Assembly (NCBI GenBank): GCA_033344775.1
Contig: JAWPMT010000001.1
Span: forward strand, 310,001-374,000
Reading direction: 5' to 3'
Length of the DNA stretch: 64,000 nucleotides
Source: Cytophagales bacterium
GTDB lineage: Bacteria > Bacteroidota > Bacteroidia > Cytophagales > Cyclobacteriaceae
Shown: positions 59,116-64,000 of the stretch, in pieces
Numbering within the stretch: position 1 is the first letter of the stretch
Layout: each line of letters begins with the position of its first letter
Notes under the pieces: model-generated
Told to the model about the DNA's origin: nothing
The model's input: only the letters and a program-made list of their open reading frames with translations
Databases searched by the model: none
Translations under genes and position numbers: made by a program

Positions 59116-61730
59116 GTGCTCCAACCTATCGGGAACCCCCAAAGCTGGCTCTCCAGTTTTTCCGGTGGTACTGTCGGAAAGATCGGCTGGAGGAACTGGA
59201 AGGCGATCTCGAAGAAATGCATGAACGCCGACAACTGCGGAATTTCTCCAACATGAGACTTGGTCTGTCTTTTTGGTGGGACGTCATCCGGTGCTTTAAA
59301 AAATATTCGGTCAAAAAATCAAAAACTCAAATGAACACTTCACTCTATCGATCCTACGTCAAGGTGGCCTTGCGAAACACACGTAAGAACCTTGGTCCGG
59401 TACTGATCAACATCATTGGCCTTGGTCTTTCTCTGGGCTTTTGTTTCACCGTGTACATGTTACACGCCTACAACCTCGAATTCGATTTTTTCCATAAAAA
59501 CTCAGCGGATGTTCATCGCATGCACAGCATCCGTTGGTATAATGAGCAACCGCTGCGATATGAATATGTGCCAATTCCATTCATCGATAAAGTGGAAGAA
59601 GAGATTCCAGGCGTAGAAGAAGTGACTTATTTTGATATTCATCAGGCAACCCTGAAGGTAGCGAATACCAATTATCAGTCAAGTGGGGAATACTTCTCAC
59701 AAGCCGTTGCTTCTGCCCGATCAAACTTCCTGGACATGTTCGATCTTCCGCTTAAAAGTGGTAGCAACGAAAGCCTACAAGATGAATCTGCCGTATTCAT
59801 CACAGAAGAAACAGCCGAACAACTTTTTGATGACCTCTCTCCCATTGGAGAAACCATTACGATTTTCATCGGTCAGGAAAAAGGAATTGATCTACAGGTA
59901 GCGGGTGTCTTTGAAAAGATTCCATTAAACACAAGCTTTCATTTTGATGTTTTGGTCAATCACGAAGCTGTTCTCAAAGTGTTAGAATCTTCCGCATCCA
60001 GCTGGAAACGGAGCGATAATGTGGCCCTCTTATTTAGAAGTAAGGTACCTGATCAGGTAGCAGTTGCTGTTCAGGAATTTTTACCCGAACAAAATGAAAA
60101 ACAGGAGAATTGGAAAATTTCTGAGATCGAAGTTCATCCTTTAATTGATCCTTTGCTTACAGATGGATATGTCTACTCCTCTCCCACTAACAATCGGGTC
60201 CGGGCTTCAGCATTGATCATTTTTAGTATCATGGCGCTGCTGATCTTATTAATTACTTGTTTCAATCTCGCCAATACATCTATCGCATTGATGACCAAAC
60301 GTGTTCGTGAGATAGGCATTCGTAAAACCCTTGGTACCACTAACTTCAAATTGTTTGAGCAATTCATGATGGAAATGCTTGTGATCACTTTTTTCGCCTT
60401 CATCATTGCTCTGCTCATGGCCAATCCTATCTCAGAACAACTCTTTGGATTGTTTGGGGTCTCCTTCCTATTGCAGGATGTCAGCATTTTGCGATTCATC
60501 CCATTTGTTTTGACATTCCTCCTGATCTGTACTTTTTTGGCAGGCATTCTTCCGGCCATGTATGCGTGGAAATTCTCTCCTTCTATCATTCTCAGTGGCA
60601 AACAATCTCTAAAAGGTGTGGGCTGGTTTCAAAAATCGTTGACCATCGGTCAGTATGTGGTTTCTATATGTTTACTTATATGTGCCTGGACTTTTGGCCA
60701 AAACAATAAATACCTCGGAGAGATCGATCTGGGCTACAATTACAATCAGGTGGCCATGCTTCCATTGGATTCACCTCAAGATTTCGAACAAGTGAGGAAC
60801 GATCTCAATCAACTTGCTTCGACCACTCATGTGATCGGTACGCAACATCATCATGGCGCCGCAGGTGTCTTGAGCACCTTAGCTTCCGATACCGCAGATT
60901 TGGAGATTACTACATTCAAAATTGGCGAAGGCTATCTGGAAACGATGGAAATCAATGTGACTCAGGGCAGAAAATTCATTACAGGTTCTGAATCGGATCG
61001 GGAACGATCCATCATTGTCAGCGAAGAATTTGCCTTCCGTTACCTGGACCAAAGTAATCCGTTAGGTCAGCAAGTTGAATTTGATGGCGTCAAAAGAATC
61101 GTGGTTGGTGTGGCTTCGGATATCATACATGAAGTTTTTGCTGATTACAAAAGAAGACCAGTCGCTTATCTGGCGGCTGACCCTACGAATTACGGCATGC
61201 TGATACTAAAAACAACGGCCTCCGACACAGAAGCATTGGAGAATGAATTGAAGGCTTATTGGTCTGATAACTTTGATACCCCTTACCGGGGACAAGGTCA
61301 ACGGATGATATCTTCCTTCTATGCAACCAGAGATGCACGAAACCTGAAGTTGATCTTCATGAGCATTGCCATTCTAGGATCTCTATTGAGTACCATTGGA
61401 ATTTTCTCCCTGGCGGTGATGAACATTGCTAAACGAACGAAGGAGATCAGTATCCGACGTGTATTAGGGGCTACTTCTCGCCAGGTATTGGTCATTATTT
61501 ACCGGTCTTTTGGTTGGATCATCGGCTTATCAATTGTTCTGGGGATCGTGAGTGGCGTATTCCTTAGTAAAGCGGTGCTGTCATCGATCTACAAGTTTTA
61601 TCTGTCAGCACCTATTCTTGACTCGACAATGATTGGTTTATCCATTATGATCATAGCGATATTGTTCATCACCGCAGCTGCATTCAGCCGTATCATAGCC
61701 AATCCCAGCGAAGGATTGCGGACGGAGTGA
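59112..61730 (+). CDS. MacB/FtsX-type ABC transporter permease with prefix domain
   Basis: An 872-aa permease. It starts with the prefix domain typical of this clade (residues about 10-60, with RLEELEGDLEEMHERRQLR), then TM1 (VLINIIGLGLSLGFCFTVYM), a large periplasmic MacB-like domain, three TM helices around 370-500 and, after a second periplasmic domain, three more at the end. REIGIRKTLGTTNFKLFEQF and KEISIRRVLGATSRQVLVII are the FtsX-superfamily repeats. An ATPase gene is not adjacent. It is co-transcribed with the PadR gene, so drug or antimicrobial-peptide resistance is likely. Confidence 0.92.
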   Translation: MSAPTYREPPKLALQFFRWYCRKDRLEELEGDLEEMHERRQLRNFSNMRLGLSFWWDVIRCFKKYSVKKSKTQMNTSLYRSYVKVALRNTRKNLGPVLINIIGLGLSLGFCFTVYMLHAYNLEFDFFHKNSADVHRMHSIRWYNEQPLRYEYVPIPFIDKVEEEIPGVEEVTYFDIHQATLKVANTNYQSSGEYFSQAVASARSNFLDMFDLPLKSGSNESLQDESAVFITEETAEQLFDDLSPIGETITIFIGQEKGIDLQVAGVFEKIPLNTSFHFDVLVNHEAVLKVLESSASSWKRSDNVALLFRSKVPDQVAVAVQEFLPEQNEKQENWKISEIEVHPLIDPLLTDGYVYSSPTNNRVRASALIIFSIMALLILLITCFNLANTSIALMTKRVREIGIRKTLGTTNFKLFEQFMMEMLVITFFAFIIALLMANPISEQLFGLFGVSFLLQDVSILRFIPFVLTFLLICTFLAGILPAMYAWKFSPSIILSGKQSLKGVGWFQKSLTIGQYVVSICLLICAWTFGQNNKYLGEIDLGYNYNQVAMLPLDSPQDFEQVRNDLNQLASTTHVIGTQHHHGAAGVLSTLASDTADLEITTFKIGEGYLETMEINVTQGRKFITGSESDRERSIIVSEEFAFRYLDQSNPLGQQVEFDGVKRIVVGVASDIIHEVFADYKRRPVAYLAADPTNYGMLILKTTASDTEALENELKAYWSDNFDTPYRGQGQRMISSFYATRDARNLKLIFMSIAILGSLLSTIGIFSLAVMNIAKRTKEISIRRVLGATSRQVLVIIYRSFGWIIGLSIVLGIVSGVFLSKAVLSSIYKFYLSAPILDSTMIGLSIMIIAILFITAAAFSRIIANPSEGLRTE

Positions 61731-61739
61731 TCTCTGCTA

Positions 61740-62492
61740 CTAAAGCTTTGCTGCAATGTTTTGTATGATCTGTATTACTTGATCCAACGAATCAAAAATG
61801 TAGTATTTACCCTGAAAACTGTGACGGTCGTAAGACTCGCCGGAAGCCAAGGCATCCAAATTAAATTGGACCTGGTTTTCCGGCTTATAGGCTTCAAATA
61901 CTTCAGAAGAGGAATAAAAAGTAGCGCCAAAAGCTTTGATTCCATGGGCTTCCCTGATCAGTCCTAATTCAATAAACATACCACCGATAAAATCCAGTGC
62001 GGGTAACAGATCGGTGCGTTTGTTGTCGTATGCGCTGATATAAGTATGTGCCAGTAACTGGTACATATCGGAATATTCTTGCTGGATCAGAAATGGCGCA
62101 TGGCCCATGATGTCATGCCATATGTCTGGCTCATCGCAGTATTCGAGTTCTTGTGGTGTTCTGACAAAACAGGTCAATGGCATCTTGTATTCAGCAATCA
62201 TGCCATACCATTCTCTTTGTTCCAGAATGAGGTGATCATTCGTCTGAATGAAGGTATATCTTGTGTAATTTTTGAAAACCATGTTCAGGTCTTCGGCAAG
62301 AGGTCGTTTACTATGATCCAGTCCTAATTTTGATAACCCTGAGATCCATAAAGTCGAAATCGCATTGAGTGATTGAAGGTTTTGGAAGTGTCTCTCGAAC
62401 AAAACTTTCCAATGATCATCATCTACACTCGGATCAAAGTGCCTTTTGGGTTTGATGATGTTGACATCTCTTAGGTTTCCTGTGATATCCAT
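61740..62492 (-). CDS. phhA: Phenylalanine 4-monooxygenase
   Basis: A 250-aa iron- and pterin-dependent enzyme hydroxylating phenylalanine to tyrosine. CDEPDIWHDIMGHAPFLIQQ carries the two iron-binding His residues, GGMFIELGLI the third ligand Glu, and FVRTPQELEYCDEP is the preceding family signature. The length is that of bacterial monomeric forms. No regulatory ACT domain is present. It is a single gene, divergent from the Crp-type regulator. Confidence 0.93.
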   Translation of the reverse strand: MDITGNLRDVNIIKPKRHFDPSVDDDHWKVLFERHFQNLQSLNAISTLWISGLSKLGLDHSKRPLAEDLNMVFKNYTRYTFIQTNDHLILEQREWYGMIAEYKMPLTCFVRTPQELEYCDEPDIWHDIMGHAPFLIQQEYSDMYQLLAHTYISAYDNKRTDLLPALDFIGGMFIELGLIREAHGIKAFGATFYSSSEVFEAYKPENQVQFNLDALASGESYDRHSFQGKYYIFDSLDQVIQIIQNIAAKL

Positions 62493-62535
62493 AAGTAATC
62501 AGGTCACTAAAGATACGGACACTTATCTTTAATTC

Positions 62536-63126
62536 ATGAAAGATCAAGCATTCGAAAAGTTCATCCGCCGATTGTCTTCGTTCATGGTCATCACTCCCGA
62601 AGAAGTGCATATGCTGCGTGATTTGGTACCCATTCATACCTACCAAAAAGGTGATTTTTTGATCCGAGCAGGAGACATCTCCAAGTCATTTTTCTATAAT
62701 GCCTCAGGTTTCGTTCGATTGTTCTACCTATTAAATGGAGAAGAAAAGACCGCCTATTTTTATGACGAAGGCTCATTCATCAGTGCATATTCTTCCTTCC
62801 TCAGACAAGAACCTTGTTCCTTCTTTCTGCAGGCGGCTGAAGAAACACAAGTTGCCACCATTTCCATAGAAGCTTCTGAAAGCATCCTGGCCTATTCTAC
62901 GAAGTTTGAGAAGTTAGCCAGAATAGCAATGGAAGAAGAAATGATCAGCCTGCAGGAAATCATCGCTTCTTTGATCACCTTGAGTCCCGAGAAGCGATAC
63001 CTTGAATTACTAAAAAGAAATCCAACCGTATTTCAGAAAGTACCTCAAACACAGATTGCTTCTTTTCTAGGCGTAAAACCGGAATCTCTGAGTCGCATCA
63101 AAAAGCGAAGTATGGAACGATCTTAA
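62536..63126 (+). CDS. Crp/Fnr-family regulator
   Basis: A 196-aa protein with an N-terminal cyclic-nucleotide-binding-like domain (TYQKGDFLIRAGDISKSFFY, GEEKTAYFYDEGSFISAYSS) and a C-terminal winged helix (VPQTQIASFLGVKPESLSRI). Typical of the many Bacteroidota Crp-like proteins whose effector is unknown. It is divergent from phhA with 43 bp between the starts, so it may regulate phhA, and 60 bp upstream of the DUF2834 gene. Confidence 0.9.
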   Translation: MKDQAFEKFIRRLSSFMVITPEEVHMLRDLVPIHTYQKGDFLIRAGDISKSFFYNASGFVRLFYLLNGEEKTAYFYDEGSFISAYSSFLRQEPCSFFLQAAEETQVATISIEASESILAYSTKFEKLARIAMEEEMISLQEIIASLITLSPEKRYLELLKRNPTVFQKVPQTQIASFLGVKPESLSRIKKRSMERS

Positions 63127-63186
63127 CCAAAGTCAATAATTGCCTCCTCACCAGGAGTTCTCTTTGCTCGTAAAAGAAAACTTCTC

Positions 63187-63510
63187 ATGAAAAAAACTTA
63201 CTTGACCCTCTGCATCATCGGATTCATCCTACCCAACATTTGGGTAACTATCGAATCCTATGAAACCGGTAACATCTTGTTGTACATGGATCCTGTCGCC
63301 ACCTTTCAGCGCATGTTTGCCAATCGTATATCAATGATTTTCGCCATCGATCTGTTCTTTGCAGTGGCGGTGTTTTTCATCTGGAGCTACCACGAAGCCA
63401 AACAAAGTCGTATGAAACATCTTTGGGTTGTATGGGTGTTCACGATGCTGCTAGGTTTAGCCGGAGGCTTTCCTTTGTTTCTTTATCTCCGGAAGCGTCA
63501 GCAGCAGTAA
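63187..63510 (+). CDS. DUF2834 membrane protein
   Basis: A 107-aa membrane protein with three helices: TYLTLCIIGFILPNIWVTIE, ISMIFAIDLFFAVAVFFIWS, LWVVWVFTMLLGLAGGFPLF. The pattern, including FFIWSYHEAKQSRM, is that of the DUF2834 family, of unknown function. The C-terminus is RKRQQQ. Its stop codon lies inside the perfect hairpin shared with the convergent permease. Confidence 0.85.
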   Translation: MKKTYLTLCIIGFILPNIWVTIESYETGNILLYMDPVATFQRMFANRISMIFAIDLFFAVAVFFIWSYHEAKQSRMKHLWVVWVFTMLLGLAGGFPLFLYLRKRQQQ

Positions 63511-63544
63511 TCTGGTTACTCTCAGTAACCAGATTACTGCTGCT
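63500..63544. terminator. 21-bp perfect hairpin shared by convergent genes
   Basis: Arms 63500-63520 and 63524-63544 are exact complements around a 3-base loop. The hairpin covers the stop codons of both convergent genes (TAA 63508-63510 and TAG 63543-63545). It has no T-run on either side. It is likely a bidirectional terminator. Confidence 0.75.
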
Positions 63545-64000
63545 ACTCCTTTCGCAACGCCATCCCAGGATTCTTTCTTAGCAAGGGAATAGACTGTGCA
63601 AATACAACTGCCAAAATGGTCAGGCAAACCAGCACCGTAGGGACCATAAAAACCGAAAACTTCAGTCCCACCTGAAGGTCAAAATTCGCTAACCAGTATT
63701 GTGCAAACCAGATGCTCGCTGGTAGTGCCACGATCAATGCAATGATGGTCATTATGGCAAATTGCTTGCTGAGTATTCCCATTACATGGACAGGAGAAGC
63801 ACCTAATACTTTTCGAATACTGACTTCTTTGATTCGTCTGCGAATCTCTACGGAAGCCACACCCAGCAGCCCAACACATGAAATGATCAGCGCCAATGAA
63901 GTGAGTATACCTACCAACCCTAGCATATGTTGTTCACCCTTGTACAATCGTGCTACCCGAGCCTCTAAAAATTCTGAGATGAAAAACGAGTTTGGCGACG
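63543..64000 (-). CDS. FtsX-type ABC transporter permease, N-terminal part beyond the window
   Basis: The frame is open to the right window edge; about 152 residues are visible and the 5' part is missing. The segment SFFISEFLEARVARLYKGEQ precedes the first visible helix (LVGILTSLALIISCVGLLGV) and is followed by EIRRRIKEVSIRKVLGASPV, the FtsX signature, then two further helices and LRKNPGMALRKE. It is a paralogue of the 872-aa permease and ends convergently with the DUF2834 gene. Confidence 0.9.
   Translation of the reverse strand, partial: SPNSFFISEFLEARVARLYKGEQHMLGLVGILTSLALIISCVGLLGVASVEIRRRIKEVSIRKVLGASPVHVMGILSKQFAIMTIIALIVALPASIWFAQYWLANFDLQVGLKFSVFMVPTVLVCLTILAVVFAQSIPLLRKNPGMALRKE

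Overview
The window looks like the chromosome of a gliding-type marine Bacteroidota bacterium, most likely order Cytophagales. The evidence is a FecI/FecR/TonB-receptor set, LytS/LytTR signalling, PadR plus prefix-domain FtsX permeases, a giant GH16 glucanase with a type IX secretion C-terminal signal, Bacteroidota-style TAnnTTTG promoter elements and few Shine-Dalgarno sites. No rRNA, tRNA, insertion sequence or CRISPR array was seen.

Layout. 1-2.2 kb is low-GC accessory DNA: a cut-off HNH endonuclease, two small unknown genes, a zone of inverted repeats and a 90-aa unknown protein. 2.2-7.2 kb (minus strand) is a compact peptide natural-product cluster in the order precursor, hairpin, MvdD-like ATP-grasp, ClpP-fold SDH-type protease, MauE-like membrane protein, MauD-like thioredoxin, ABC exporter. 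7.4-11.6 kb continues the accessory theme: a 38-aa peptide coupled to a TPR glycosyltransferase, a decayed TIGR03032-like gene, a biotinyl-domain protein without the biotin lysine, a three-gene unknown operon and a 28-aa double-glycine peptide. 11.7-22.3 kb carries a membrane AraC regulator, CPBP protease, phosphofructokinase, LytS/LytTR pair and TonB receptor/FecR/ECF sigma. 22.5-26.3 kb is an operon of transglutaminase-7TM protein, glutamate-ligase-like ATP-grasp, 56-aa membrane protein and outer-membrane barrel, followed by a broken HELAH metallopeptidase.

27-36.5 kb is core metabolism: polyphosphate glucokinase, endonuclease III, the oxidative pentose phosphate genes gnd, zwf and pgl, then accC, a DUF1015 gene and maf. 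36.6-50.1 kb holds envelope and regulatory genes (PD40 protein, DJ-1/PfpI, hydrolase, AraC, carbonic anhydrase, ECF sigma, Tiki/ChaN-like lipoprotein, HlyD/TolC pair), serine dehydratase beta subunit and thymidylate synthase. 50.7-58.0 kb is one gene for a secreted protein with two GH16 domains and nine about 170-residue repeats. 58.1-58.7 kb is a non-coding array with CATG every 20-21 bp, ending at an apparent operator for a PadR/ABC-permease operon. The right end has a phenylalanine hydroxylase, a Crp-like regulator, a DUF2834 protein and a cut-off FtsX permease.

The two most unusual items are the CATG array, whose spacing is two helical turns, and the peptide cluster at 2.2-7.2 kb, which combines an ATP-grasp ligase with MauD/MauE redox proteins, a Clp-fold protease and a Cys-periodic precursor. 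All identifications rest on reading motifs by eye; no database search was run.
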